Positions 53,872-63,009 of a stretch of DNA of 64,000 bases are shown here, piece by piece. Position 1 is the first letter of the stretch. Each line of letters begins with the position of its first letter. Under the pieces are notes generated by a model. It searched no databases and was not told the DNA's origin. It saw nothing but the letters and a program-made list of their open reading frames with translations. This DNA comes from Kribbella sp. NBC_01245. GTDB taxonomy: Bacteria > Actinomycetota > Actinomycetes > Propionibacteriales > Kribbellaceae. The stretch is taken from assembly GCF_036226525.1 (NCBI RefSeq), contig NZ_CP108487.1, positions 3,720,001-3,784,000 on the forward strand, written 5' to 3'. A program made the position numbers and the translations under genes.

Positions 53872-54618
53872 CTAGGACCAGCCGAGGTTGTAGACCTCGA
53901 AGGGGGCGGCGAAGGTGGTGCCGAGGCGGGTGCCGGTCTGGCGGGAGAGGCCTTCGAGGAATTCGGCCGGGTCGAAGTGTTCCCAGCCGAGGCCGTCGAT
54001 GTAGGCCTTGTGCGCCTTGAGGGATTCGACGCCGGACTGGAAGGTGTCGGTGGTGTCGGCCGCGTGCCGGGCGAGGGGTGAGCCGGCGGCCCAGACCTGA
54101 CGTACGCCGCCCCACGGTTCGCCGCCTTCGCCGGGGAAGATCCAGCGGTTGCCTGCATCGCGGACCGCGTCGAGTACGGCGCGGCCGGTCGCGATGTGGT
54201 CGGCCTGGTTGAGGAAGCCGCCCGGGAAGGTGTCGCGGAAGTTGCCGGTGATGACGATCTCCGGGCGATACCGCCGGACCACCCCGGCGATCACCAGGCG
54301 CAGCTCGACGCCGTACTCGATGATGCCGTCGGGCAACCCGAGGAACTCGACCGAGTCAACGCCGACGATGCGCGCCGATTCGATCTGCTCGGCCTCACGC
54401 ACCGCGCGGCACTGCTCGGGCGCGAGTCCGTCGATCCCGGCCTCGCCCGAGGTGACCATGCAATAGCCGATCTCCTTGCCCTGACCGGTCCACCGGGCCA
54501 CGGCAGCGGCCGCGCCGAACTCCATGTCATCGGGATGCGCGACGATCGCGAGGGCGCGCTGCCAGTCTTCGGCGAGCGGTTCCAGCGGTTCGAGCGGTTC
54601 AAGCGGCTCTGGTGTCAT
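53872..54618 (-). CDS. PIG-L family deacetylase
   Basis: A 248-residue zinc-dependent N-acetyl-sugar deacetylase (LmbE/PIG-L). The zinc/active-site motif AHPDDMEF gives His28, Asp30 and Asp31; the later zinc His is in NQADHIATGRAV. In actinobacteria these enzymes deacetylate GlcNAc-inositol (MshB), mycothiol conjugates (Mca) or antibiotic precursors; which applies is unclear. The N-terminus is a short EPL repeat (EPLEPLEPLEPL) from a 9-bp DNA repeat, which may vary between strains. It starts 9 bases after the lactone oxidase stop on the same strand. Confidence 0.9.
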   Translation of the reverse strand: MTPEPLEPLEPLEPLAEDWQRALAIVAHPDDMEFGAAAAVARWTGQGKEIGYCMVTSGEAGIDGLAPEQCRAVREAEQIESARIVGVDSVEFLGLPDGIIEYGVELRLVIAGVVRRYRPEIVITGNFRDTFPGGFLNQADHIATGRAVLDAVRDAGNRWIFPGEGGEPWGGVRQVWAAGSPLARHAADTTDTFQSGVESLKAHKAYIDGLGWEHFDPAEFLEGLSRQTGTRLGTTFAAPFEVYNLGWS

Positions 54619-54627
54619 GCCCCGAGG

Positions 54628-55929
54628 CTAATCCCCGAAGACCTGCCGGGTGTAGGTATTTGCGAACACCCGATCCGGGTCCACCCGATCGCGCACGGCC
54701 AGGAAGTCGTCGAAACGGGGATAGCGTTCCCGAAGATCCTCAGCGCCGAGCGTGTGCAGCTTGCCCCAATGCGGACGTCCGCCGGCGGCCTTGGCGATCT
54801 GCTCGAAGGCGGCGAAGTACCGCTCGTGCGGCAGCCGGTGGTACTGGTGGATCGCGACGTACGCCGTCTCACGGCCGTAGGCGGTCGACAGCCAGACGTC
54901 ATCCGCCGCGGCAACCCGCACCTCGATCGGGAACGGGATGTGCTCGCCGGAGGCGTCGATCCAGGCCCGTAGTTCGCGGACGACGGCGGCCACCTCCGAG
55001 CGCGGTACGGCGTACTCGGACTCCTTGAAGCGGACGTTCCGTTCGGTGCAGAAGACCCGGTCCGACGCGTCGACGTACTCACGAGCCGTCAGCGCCCGAG
55101 ACGCGAAAGCGTTGATCCGCGGTACGACGCTGGGGCGGCGTGCGCCGAGGCGGTTCGTCCACTCGAAGACGCGGTTCGACAGGAGGTCGTCGTCGAGCCA
55201 ACCGCGGAACCGGCCGATCGGGCGCGGGCCGACCTCCGGACCGACCCGGTTGTTCCGTTTCGTCAACGCCACCGACGTATGCGGGAACCAGTAGAACTCG
55301 AAGTGATCGTTGCCGTCGGCAAGTACGTCGAACGAATCCAGCACCTCGTCCACCGGCATCGGGCCCTCCTGCGCGTGCAGCAGGAAGGCCGGCACGCACT
55401 GCAACGTGAGCGAGGCCAGTACGCCGAGAGCGCCGACCGAGACCCGGGCGGCATGGAAGAGCTCCGGATCCCGGTCAGCCGTACAAGAATGCACTGCGCC
55501 GTCAGCCGTGACCAGGTCCAGACCGATGACCTGGGTCGCGAGACCACCGAGGCGAGCGCCCGTGCCGTGCGTACCGGTTGAGATCGCACCCGCGAGCGTC
55601 TGCTTGTCGATGTCGCCAAGGTTGGCCATCGCGAGATCGAACGCGGCCAACCCCTGGTTGAGGCGATGCAGGTCCGTCCCCGCTCCGACGACGACCTCGC
55701 CGGTCGAGCGATCAGCGCGTTCGATCGACGCGAGACCGTCGAGCCGGACCATCACCTCGGCCGGTACGGCGCACCCGGTGAAGGAATGCCCGGAGCCGAC
55801 GGCCTTCACCTTCTTCCGAGCGGCGGCAGCTGTGCCGACGGCCGAGGCGAGCGCATCAACCGAGGGCGGCGTGAGCACCTCGGCCGGGGTGGCGGACTCG
55901 GTCCCGGACCAGTTACTCCACCGCGTCAC
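54628..55929 (-). CDS. FAD-dependent sugar-1,4-lactone oxidase (ALO/gulonolactone oxidase type)
   Basis: A 433-residue flavoprotein. The VAO-type FAD domain is at residues 15-190 (VKAVGSGHSFTGC, AISTGTHGTGARLGGLATQV), the ALO C-domain at 200-433 with the closing HWGKLHTL block. Related enzymes oxidise D-arabinono-, L-gulono- or similar lactones, producing H2O2. The start is a GTG whose last base overlaps the aldolase-like gene stop (GTGA), so the two are translated together; PIG-L follows. The physiological substrate is unknown. Confidence 0.9.
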   Translation of the reverse strand: MTRWSNWSGTESATPAEVLTPPSVDALASAVGTAAAARKKVKAVGSGHSFTGCAVPAEVMVRLDGLASIERADRSTGEVVVGAGTDLHRLNQGLAAFDLAMANLGDIDKQTLAGAISTGTHGTGARLGGLATQVIGLDLVTADGAVHSCTADRDPELFHAARVSVGALGVLASLTLQCVPAFLLHAQEGPMPVDEVLDSFDVLADGNDHFEFYWFPHTSVALTKRNNRVGPEVGPRPIGRFRGWLDDDLLSNRVFEWTNRLGARRPSVVPRINAFASRALTAREYVDASDRVFCTERNVRFKESEYAVPRSEVAAVVRELRAWIDASGEHIPFPIEVRVAAADDVWLSTAYGRETAYVAIHQYHRLPHERYFAAFEQIAKAAGGRPHWGKLHTLGAEDLRERYPRFDDFLAVRDRVDPDRVFANTYTRQVFGD

Positions 55930-57080
55930 CCGAAGTTCTTCCCTTCACCCCGGTACGTCGGCAGCGGGGTGAGCTGGTCACCGTCGATCGCGTACAACGT
56001 GTTGAACCGCTCGCACATCTCGCCCGCCTTGGCATGCCGCATCCAGACCCGATCACCGATGCGCAGGCCGTCGGCGGTATCGCCCCGGACCGGAGTCTGC
56101 ACCTCGCCCGCGCCCTCGGTGCCGATCAACTTCAAGCCGAACGGCCAAGCCGGCTTGGGCAACCGGGACTTGCCGGCGCCACCGCTGGCGATGTACCCAC
56201 CGCCGAACAACGTCGCGAACCCGCGCCCGGGTCGACGTACGACGCTGAGGGCGAAAGCGACGGCCGGCTCGGGCTGGAAGACGTCGTACCGGTCGAAGAG
56301 GGTCGGACCGAACAGGCCGGAACCGGCGGTGACCTCGGTGACGACCGGGTCCGCGCTACTGATCTCGAGGCTGCCGGTGCCGCCACTGTTGACCAAGTTC
56401 ACCGAGCCGACCTGCTTGACCGCGTCCACCACGGCCCCACGACGATCGGCAAGCTCTGCCGCGGAACGGCGCTTCACCCAGCGAACGGCCGGCGAGCTGT
56501 CGGGCATACCCGCGATCTGGGCCTCGTAGAACATCACCCCGACGAGCTCGAACCGGTTGTCGTCGGCAACGATCCGGGCGAGGGCCTGCACCTGCGCGGG
56601 CGTGCGCAACGGCGAGCGCCGGACGCCGAGGTGCTGCCCGAGCAATCGCAGCGAGGCGTCCACGTCGAGGCACACCCGGATCCGCGCGCCGTCGGGAGCG
56701 ACCGACCGGATCAGGTCGAGCTGGTCTTGGTCATCGATCATCAGCGTGATCCGGGCCGCGGCCTCGGCGTCGGCCGCCAGTTCGCGCAGCGCCGCCCGGT
56801 GCACGGTCGGATAGCCCATCAGGATGTCGTCGAACCCGTTTCGCGCCAGCCAAATCGCCTCCGGCAGCGCATACGCCATCACGCCTTGGAAGCCCGGCCG
56901 GGCCAGCGCCTCGGTCAGCAGCGACCGGCAGCGCACGGACTTGGCCGCCACCCGGATCGGCGTACCGCCGGCTCTTCGGACGAGGTCATCCGCGTTCCGC
57001 CGGAAAGCGGCGAGATCGACCACGGCGAAGGGCGGATCAAGCTCGCTGGTGATTGGCGAGTAGCTACTGAAATCGGCCAT
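55926..57080 (-). CDS. PLP-dependent amino acid deaminase/aldolase (D-threonine aldolase-like)
   Basis: A 384-residue fold-type III PLP enzyme. The Ala-racemase N-domain holds the PLP Lys in PIRVAAKSVRCRSLL; a C-terminal domain typical of the DSD1/D-threonine aldolase group follows (LKLIGTEGAGEVQTPV, GDRVWMRHAKAGEMCERFNT). Such enzymes split D-beta-hydroxy amino acids or deaminate D-serine. The ATG at 57080 was preferred over 57164 for alignment with the family start, though the ribosome-binding site is weak. Stop overlaps the lactone oxidase start. Confidence 0.88.
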   Translation of the reverse strand: MADFSSYSPITSELDPPFAVVDLAAFRRNADDLVRRAGGTPIRVAAKSVRCRSLLTEALARPGFQGVMAYALPEAIWLARNGFDDILMGYPTVHRAALRELAADAEAAARITLMIDDQDQLDLIRSVAPDGARIRVCLDVDASLRLLGQHLGVRRSPLRTPAQVQALARIVADDNRFELVGVMFYEAQIAGMPDSSPAVRWVKRRSAAELADRRGAVVDAVKQVGSVNLVNSGGTGSLEISSADPVVTEVTAGSGLFGPTLFDRYDVFQPEPAVAFALSVVRRPGRGFATLFGGGYIASGGAGKSRLPKPAWPFGLKLIGTEGAGEVQTPVRGDTADGLRIGDRVWMRHAKAGEMCERFNTLYAIDGDQLTPLPTYRGEGKNFG

Positions 57081-57115
57081 GCTGGCAGTGTAGGCAGCAG
57101 AAACTGAAACCTTCG

Positions 57116-57853
57116 CTACTTTTCCATCACGGCAGCCAACTCCTGTGCGGCTTTGCGGCTCCACGCGAGGTCGGCCGCGGGCTCACCGGCCGCGCTCGCC
57201 AGTAGACCCACCGACTTGCCCTTGAGCGCTGAGACCTCGATGAAGGACTCACCGGCCTCATACCGCCGGATGACCGCTGCAGCAGCCGGCTCGTTCCACT
57301 GGGGCTCAACCGTCAAGGCGCCTCGACCGCAGGCCCGCATCCGCAGGTTGTAGCCCTGGTAATAGGCGGCGGCCTGGTCGGGCTTGTCGAACCGCAGGAT
57401 CAGTGCAGTGGCAGGAGCACCTCGGGCGTTGCGGTAGGCGCCCTGCAAGGCATGAGTCGGCACAGGCATCGCCGTGTCCGGTAACGGCTGTGAGCACCCG
57501 ACAGGCAACGCCTCGAACGCTGCCTGGTGTGGATCGCGTCGCCTGGTCCAAGTCTTGTTGCCCTGGAAACCGTGCTCGGCGCCCCCCGGGTCGTTGTACG
57601 TCTTCCAGCCACTTCCAAGCGCCGTGGGCTTCGGGAGATTCTCCGCATTCACCGGACCGGCAGAGGCGGGCGGAGGCGCCGTAGCTAACTCCGGCTTCTC
57701 GGGAGGCGTCGCAGCGTTAGTGCCGACCGTCGGCGTCGCTGTCGTCGTCGGCGTTGGAGGCGTTGGAGAAGACGCCGGCGGCCCAGACGTGTCAGCGGAA
57801 CAACCAGCGGCCACAACCACCAGCAGTACTACGAGACCGCGTACGCCGTTCAT
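57116..57853 (-). CDS. Hypothetical lipoprotein
   Basis: A 245-residue lipoprotein: signal MNGVRGLVVLLVVVAAGC with lipobox VAAGC, then a Ser/Thr/Pro linker and a domain with LRFDKPDQAAAYYQGYNLRM and KSVGLLASAAGEPAADLAWS. No family was recognised. The ATG overlaps the stop of the M15 peptidase gene (ATGA), so a shared role at the cell surface is likely. Confidence 0.8.
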   Translation of the reverse strand: MNGVRGLVVLLVVVAAGCSADTSGPPASSPTPPTPTTTATPTVGTNAATPPEKPELATAPPPASAGPVNAENLPKPTALGSGWKTYNDPGGAEHGFQGNKTWTRRRDPHQAAFEALPVGCSQPLPDTAMPVPTHALQGAYRNARGAPATALILRFDKPDQAAAYYQGYNLRMRACGRGALTVEPQWNEPAAAAVIRRYEAGESFIEVSALKGKSVGLLASAAGEPAADLAWSRKAAQELAAVMEK

Positions 57854-59181
57854 CGCGGCTGGAAGTGCTGGTAGTCGGGATTACGCCACAGGGCTCCCCA
57901 GATGTACGCCTGCGCCAGGAGCGCCTTGGTCGGCGTACTGCCCTTGAAAAGCATGCCCGGACGAGCCCAACTGCGATTGCGGTACGACAGGCCGTTGCTC
58001 GGGTACCAGACGCCGTTGGCCGCGAGGTACGGGTTCTCGACGGTGTTGATGTCGATCGCGTAGCCGTAGCTGTGCGGGGACAACGCATACGGGTTGCCAG
58101 TCACCTGGCGGCAGTTGAAGGCGGACGTGTTGTCGGCCTCCATCGCCTTGATGTCGCTACCGCCGAACACGTCGACCCGCTGCATCCGGCGAATCGGGAA
58201 ACGGGCGATCACGGCTGCGTTCCATACGCTGATCATCTTCGATACGGCCGCGTCGCGCACGATCAACTCGCCACGATGCAGGCGCGCGTCGAAACCCCAA
58301 TGCGTCAGCACGAGCCGCCGCAACTTGGACGGTCCGACCGGACAGCCGCTGCGGTACGTCGACGGGATGTCCGACGCGGTGACGGTGTAGACGCGCGGAT
58401 TCAGGTAGGCGTGCACGGTGAAAGTGGCGGCGGACGTGTACTCCGCGGCGGGCTCGACGGTCCGGGCGCGAACGGTCCAGCGAGTGGGAAAGTTGTCCGG
58501 CACGGCGGCACGGAAGTTGCCCTGGGCATCTATCCCGACGGTTCGCAGGCCGCGCCAGGTCCCGCCGGAGAGATAGTCGAGCACGACCTGGCGACCAGGC
58601 TCGGCCGGGGTGACCTTGCCGCTGACCGAGACACCGGTGAGGGCGACGTACGCCGAGGCGGGTTTGACCAGGACGATCGAGCGATTGCTGATCGTGCCGT
58701 ACCGGATGGGCGAGCGGCCGAGCTTGCCGGAATACGAGCCACCGATGACGGCCTGCAGAGTCGGATGGCCAGGGGCCGACCAGGTGTGGGTGATGCGGTA
58801 CGCGCCGCCGGTCGTCGTCCGGGTGGTGCCGCGCAGAACCCAACCGGAGCTGGTGTTCTGCCACAGCGAGATGAACCAGCCGGACGCGCCCGTCGAGAGT
58901 CGGCCGCCCAGCACGACCGGGCGATCCTCCCACTGCGGCGCGGGCTGGTCCAACGTGAGACCCAGCGCGGACGTCGTCGGCTCGACCGGCGACGGAGTGG
59001 GCTCAACAGGATCAGCCGGCGTGGGATCAACAGGCGTCGGGGTAGCTGTAGGCGTCGGCGAGACAGGCACCGAAGGCGTCACAGACGGAGTCGGCGAAGG
59101 CGATTCAGACACCGAAGGCGAAGGTGAGCCGCTAAGTATCACCGTGATCGCCGAAACGACGCTGACCATCGTTCTGAGCAT
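57850..59181 (-). CDS. Secreted M15-type D-Ala-D-Ala carboxypeptidase-like protein
   Basis: A 443-residue secreted protein. Signal peptide from ATG 59181 (MLRTMVSVVSAITVILSG; GAGAGGGG upstream), a Ser/Pro/Thr-rich linker, beta-sandwich domains (about 75-270), and a C-terminal VanY/M15_4 domain: NTSAFNCRQVTG, the zinc motif SPHSYGYAIDINTVENPY, and the second His in DYQHFQP. It probably trims peptidoglycan stem peptides or phage-like endolysin substrates. Coupled to the lipoprotein gene downstream. Confidence 0.87.
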   Translation of the reverse strand: MLRTMVSVVSAITVILSGSPSPSVSESPSPTPSVTPSVPVSPTPTATPTPVDPTPADPVEPTPSPVEPTTSALGLTLDQPAPQWEDRPVVLGGRLSTGASGWFISLWQNTSSGWVLRGTTRTTTGGAYRITHTWSAPGHPTLQAVIGGSYSGKLGRSPIRYGTISNRSIVLVKPASAYVALTGVSVSGKVTPAEPGRQVVLDYLSGGTWRGLRTVGIDAQGNFRAAVPDNFPTRWTVRARTVEPAAEYTSAATFTVHAYLNPRVYTVTASDIPSTYRSGCPVGPSKLRRLVLTHWGFDARLHRGELIVRDAAVSKMISVWNAAVIARFPIRRMQRVDVFGGSDIKAMEADNTSAFNCRQVTGNPYALSPHSYGYAIDINTVENPYLAANGVWYPSNGLSYRNRSWARPGMLFKGSTPTKALLAQAYIWGALWRNPDYQHFQPR

Positions 59182-59310
59182 GCCAAGCCCCTCTCCCCCG
59201 GAGCCCCACGGCTCCACGCCTGTACTACACAGACGTCCCCAGCTCCCGAAATGTCACACCTCGAAAGCCCGTCTATCTATCAAGACGCACTCCGGGACCG
59301 GAAGGTTGGA

Positions 59311-60417
59311 TCAACCGGCCAACCGTTTTGCGGCCGCGTCCACCCGCTCATCGGCACCGGTCAGCGCCACCCGCACATGCCGCTCCCCTGCCGCCCCATA
59401 GAACGATCCAGGCGCCACCAAGATTCCGAGCTCGGCCAGCGCCGCGACGGACCCATAGGCGTCGTACGACGGATGCGTCGCCCACAGGTACAACCCTCCC
59501 TCCGACAGGCTGATCTCCCAACCGGCCGCCGTGAGCGCCTCCCGCAACACCGCGCGCCGCCGGACGTACCGCGCGCGCTGCTCCTCGACATGCTCGTCAT
59601 CGGCAAAAGCAACCGCCATCGCAGCCTGGATCGGCGCCGGCACCATCAACCCCGCATGCTTGCGAACGGCCAGCAGCTCGGCGACTACCTCCTCGTCACC
59701 GGTCACGAAGCCCGCGCGATACCCGGCCAGGTTCGACCGCTTCGACAGGGAGTGCACCGCCAGCAGGTTCGCGTGGCTGCCGCCGCACACGTCCGGGTGC
59801 AAGACCGACTCGGGCTTCGAGTCCCACCCGAACTCGGCGTAGCACTCGTCACTCACCAGCAGTACGTCGTTCGCCCGGGCCCACTCGACGGCCTGGCGCA
59901 ACTCGTCGGCCGAGGTGATCTCGCCACTCGGGTTGCGCGGGGAATTGAGGTACGCGATCCGCACCGGCCCAGCGTCGTACCCGATCGGCGAGACCACGGG
60001 CAAGCTCGTCGCCCGGGCGAGCGCGGCGCCGGCCTCGTACGTCGGGTAGGCCAGATCCGGGATCAGGACGGTATCGCCCGCGCCAACACCGAGCAGCGTC
60101 GGCAGCAGCATGATCAGCTCTTTGGTCCCGATGACCGGCAATACGCCGCGCTGCGGGTCAATCCCGGCCACGCCGAGGCGCCGGTCCATCCAGTCGACCG
60201 CCGCCTGCCGGGCCGCCGACGTACCCAAAGTGGTCGGGTACGCCGGGGCGTCGGCCGCCTCGGCGAGCGCCGTCCGGATCAGCTGCGGAACCGGGTCCAC
60301 CGGACTGCCGATCGAGAGGTCGACGATGCCGTCGGGATGAGCGGCCGCCTTCTCCTTGTAGGGGACGAGTTTGTCCCACGGGAAGTCGGGCAGCCGGCTG
60401 GAGGTCTTTTCCGTCAC
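59311..60417 (-). CDS. dapC: N-succinyl-diaminopimelate aminotransferase (DapC)
   Basis: A 368-residue fold-type I aminotransferase of lysine/DAP synthesis (L-2-amino-6-oxopimelate step). PLP Lys226 lies in SLSKRSNLAGYRAGF; the family start LPDFPWDKLVPYKEKAAAHP and DGIVDLSIGSPVDPVP is diagnostic for actinobacterial DapC. GTG start at 60417 overlapping the hydrolase stop (GTGA). In many relatives ferredoxin fdxA sits beside dapC; here it does not. Confidence 0.93.
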   Translation of the reverse strand: MTEKTSSRLPDFPWDKLVPYKEKAAAHPDGIVDLSIGSPVDPVPQLIRTALAEAADAPAYPTTLGTSAARQAAVDWMDRRLGVAGIDPQRGVLPVIGTKELIMLLPTLLGVGAGDTVLIPDLAYPTYEAGAALARATSLPVVSPIGYDAGPVRIAYLNSPRNPSGEITSADELRQAVEWARANDVLLVSDECYAEFGWDSKPESVLHPDVCGGSHANLLAVHSLSKRSNLAGYRAGFVTGDEEVVAELLAVRKHAGLMVPAPIQAAMAVAFADDEHVEEQRARYVRRRAVLREALTAAGWEISLSEGGLYLWATHPSYDAYGSVAALAELGILVAPGSFYGAAGERHVRVALTGADERVDAAAKRLAG

Positions 60418-61340
60418 CCGTGCATTGTCTCCCGGACCTGCCGCACGTCGTCGCTCACCACCTGATCCGTGGACAGGAAGTCGGTCACCGACAGCACCAC
60501 CAACGGGTCCCGCAGGATCCGGTTATGCCCCAGGCCGTCGGTCAGCTCGAGCCGAGCATCCGGCCAAATCCGGGCGATCTTCTCGGAACCGGTGTACGGC
60601 GTTTCGGCGTCACCGCGGTCGTGGATCGCCAGCAGCGCGGGCAGATCCCGCTCCTCCACCAGCTCGTCGATAATCCGAACCGCCTCGAAATCCGCCAGCG
60701 GCCGCCCGATCCGCCGGATGAAGCGCGCCTGGAACCGCGCCACGATCCGCGGCCCGAACCCGAAGACCCGCTGGTATCCCGCGAGCGCGTCCGCGAAGTC
60801 GGTCGCGGCCGACAGGTAGACCACCCGCCGCGCGCTCAGTCCCTCCGCCAGCGCCAGGGTGGTCGCCGCCGCGCCGAAAGAGTGCGCCACCACGCCGTAC
60901 GCCGGACCGTGTGCGGCGATCATCGCCTGCAAGGCATCGGCGAATTCCGGCATGGTCGACGTGCCGGGTCCGTGCCGGCTGGGGTCGGACGCGCCATGAC
61001 TCGGTACGTCGAACGCGATGACGCGGAATCCCGAATCGGTGAGCGGAGTGATGAAAGCGGCCAGCTGCAAGGCCCAACCACCCCAGCCGTGGAAGAGGTA
61101 GACCGTCGGCCCCGAACCCCACGCCGTACCGCGAATGGTCCCGCCGTCCAGCGGGGCCTCGATCGGCGTACCCGCGGGCAGTTCGACACGGAGGCGCTTG
61201 GCCCGATCCGGCACCACGGGCAGCCGGAACCAGATCCGGTCCAGGATTCGCGCGCCCACGCCGGGAGCGACGTACTCCGTGATGCGGAAGGCTGATCGCA
61301 GCAGAATAAACCGACCGTTCGTGCTTTTCTTTGAACTCAT
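60414..61340 (-). CDS. Alpha/beta hydrolase
   Basis: A 308-residue hydrolase: oxyanion HGWGG (84-88), nucleophile Ser154 in VVAHSFGAA, late Asp in LLAIHDRGDAETP and His in DGLGHNRIL. The substrate is unknown. GAGGAG precedes the ATG. It is translationally coupled to dapC downstream and follows the TetR gene by 35 bases, so it may be controlled by that TetR. Confidence 0.88.
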   Translation of the reverse strand: MSSKKSTNGRFILLRSAFRITEYVAPGVGARILDRIWFRLPVVPDRAKRLRVELPAGTPIEAPLDGGTIRGTAWGSGPTVYLFHGWGGWALQLAAFITPLTDSGFRVIAFDVPSHGASDPSRHGPGTSTMPEFADALQAMIAAHGPAYGVVAHSFGAAATTLALAEGLSARRVVYLSAATDFADALAGYQRVFGFGPRIVARFQARFIRRIGRPLADFEAVRIIDELVEERDLPALLAIHDRGDAETPYTGSEKIARIWPDARLELTDGLGHNRILRDPLVVLSVTDFLSTDQVVSDDVRQVRETMHG

Positions 61341-61375
61341 GTCCGCACTCCTCGAAAATTCAGGAAATCAGGGGA

Positions 61376-61972
61376 TCAGGTCCGGGCGGCCCGGAGCAGC
61401 GCCTCGAACGAGGTGCGGGCCCGGTCCTCGGCCTTGGGATCGGCCAGCAACCGGCAGGCCTGGTGATAGGCGAGCAGCACGCCCTTCAGATCGAAGGCGA
61501 ACTGCTCGGGATCTGCGTCGGCGGAGAAATGGCCTTCGGTGATGCCGGTGCGGAAGACCGTCGCCAGGGTGTCGATGTAGTCGCGCTCGATGCCGACCAG
61601 CCGATCCCGGACCGGGCCGGGCGTCTCGTCGTCGAGCTCGGCCGAGATGGTCATGAACAGACAGCCGCCGGGCAGCGCGAGATCGCCGTTGTCCCAGCGC
61701 AGCAGGCGATCGAACAGCGCCCGCAGCCGAGGCTCACCCCGCGGCGCCTTGATCGCCGGCCGGACCACGACCTCGGCGAAATGGTCGGCCCCGGTGTTCA
61801 TCACGGCGACCTGGAGTTGCTCCTTGGAGCGGAAGTGCGCGAACAGGCCACTCTTGGACATCCCGGTCCGGTCCGCGAGCGAACCGATGGTCAGCCCACG
61901 GAAACCGACGCTGCTGGCCATCGCCATGGCCTCGTGCAGCACCGTCGCCCGGGTGTCCTCACCTTTGCTCAC
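61376..61972 (-). CDS. TetR family transcriptional regulator
   Basis: A 198-residue TetR with HTH LTIGSLADRTGMSKSGLFAH and FRSKEQL. GTG start. The gene lies between a MarR gene and an alpha/beta hydrolase on the same strand. The C-terminal domain has the Cys-containing stretch ALPGGCLFMTISAELDD found in a TetR_C group. Ligand unknown. Confidence 0.9.
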   Translation of the reverse strand: MSKGEDTRATVLHEAMAMASSVGFRGLTIGSLADRTGMSKSGLFAHFRSKEQLQVAVMNTGADHFAEVVVRPAIKAPRGEPRLRALFDRLLRWDNGDLALPGGCLFMTISAELDDETPGPVRDRLVGIERDYIDTLATVFRTGITEGHFSADADPEQFAFDLKGVLLAYHQACRLLADPKAEDRARTSFEALLRAART

Positions 61973-61997
61973 CAGACCATAAAAGCACGATCGGTCG

Positions 61998-62513
61998 TCA
62001 GTGACCAGCCTTTTGTGCGGTTGGGCAGTTACTGGCGGGGTCGACCTTGGTCAGGATGACCTCGCCGATCTCGCGCAGCTGGTCGATCTGCTCCGGGGTG
62101 AGTACGTCGATCACGTACTGCCGGGCGGCCTCGACGTGACCCGGCGCGGTCACCACGAGCTTGGCGAACCCCTCGTCGGTCAGCTCGGCGACGGTGATCC
62201 GGCCATCCTCGGCCGACGGCTTGCGCCGGATCCAGCCGCGCGACTCCAGCCGCTTCACCACGTGGGAAAGCCGCGAGAGCGAGCCGTTCGCGAATTCGGC
62301 CAGCCGGCTCATCGGCAACATCCGGCCGGGCGCGTCGGACAGGCCGGCCAGCACCAGGTACTCGAAATGACTCAGGCCCGCGTCGCGCTGGAGCTGGACG
62401 TCGAGCACGGCGGGCAGCTTGATCAGCACGGCCGTCAGCGTCATCCACGCGCTCAACTCGTCCGGCGACAGCCAGCGTGGAGCGGCGATCGGCGCGGTGA
62501 TCTCTTCGGACAT
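61998..62513 (-). CDS. MarR family transcriptional regulator
   Basis: A 171-residue MarR: HTH MLPMSRLAEFANGSLSRLSH and wing RRKPSAEDGRITVAELTDEG. It is divergent from a DoxX gene. The gap carries a perfect 14-bp inverted repeat (62538-62584), so it should control DoxX and itself. Confidence 0.9.
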   Translation of the reverse strand: MSEEITAPIAAPRWLSPDELSAWMTLTAVLIKLPAVLDVQLQRDAGLSHFEYLVLAGLSDAPGRMLPMSRLAEFANGSLSRLSHVVKRLESRGWIRRKPSAEDGRITVAELTDEGFAKLVVTAPGHVEAARQYVIDVLTPEQIDQLREIGEVILTKVDPASNCPTAQKAGH

Positions 62514-62537
62514 AGAGACATCATAACTGTGATGGTT

Positions 62538-62584
62538 GACGCTTCAAGTCATTTGGAGCTACCTTGTCACTTGAAGCGTCAATT
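62538..62584. promoter_or_regulatory. MarR operator: perfect 14-bp inverted repeat
   Basis: TTGACGCTTCAAGT (62538-62551) and ACTTGAAGCGTCAA (62571-62584) with a 19-base spacer, 25 bases from each start codon. Each arm also contains CTTCAAG or CTTGAAG, a common MarR half-site. Confidence 0.75.
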
Positions 62585-62609
62585 AATTCTATCGGAGAGC
62601 TGAAGCCCC

Positions 62610-62987
62610 ATGAATGTCGTGCTCTGGATCATCGCCGGTCTGCTCGCCCTGCTGTTCCTCACCGCCGGGCTGATGAAGTCGACCCAGCCGAAGGAAAAGC
62701 TGCTCGCCAACCCGAGCATGGGCTGGACCAAGGACTTCTCCCCGGCTCAGCTGAGGGCGATCGGCATCATCGAACTGCTCGCCGCGATCGGCCTGATCCT
62801 GCCCGCCCTCGTCGACATCGCGCCGATCCTGGTACCGCTGGCCGCGGCCGGCCTGGTGATCGTGATGATCGGCGCGATCGTGGTGCACCTGCGCCGCAAG
62901 GAGACCCAGCCGGCCGGCTTCAACGCGGTGCTGCTGGTACTGGCCGCCGTACTGGCGATCTTCCGCTTCGGCCCCAACGCCTTCTAA
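62610..62987 (+). CDS. DoxX family membrane protein
   Basis: A 125-residue four-helix DoxX protein: WIIAGLLALLFLTAGLMKST, GIIELLAAIGLILPALVDIA and FNAVLLVLAAVLAIF. DoxX-like proteins take part in quinone or redox-linked stress responses. Divergent from the MarR regulator that probably controls it. Confidence 0.9.
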   Translation: MNVVLWIIAGLLALLFLTAGLMKSTQPKEKLLANPSMGWTKDFSPAQLRAIGIIELLAAIGLILPALVDIAPILVPLAAAGLVIVMIGAIVVHLRRKETQPAGFNAVLLVLAAVLAIFRFGPNAF

Positions 62988-63009
62988 GCGTTCCGAGGCT
63001 TTAGAGGCT

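Noticed and set aside
57754-59127. 457-codon plus-strand open frame opposite the M15 peptidase gene
   Set aside because: Low-complexity Arg-rich shadow, especially opposite the Ser/Pro/Thr linker; no start signal.
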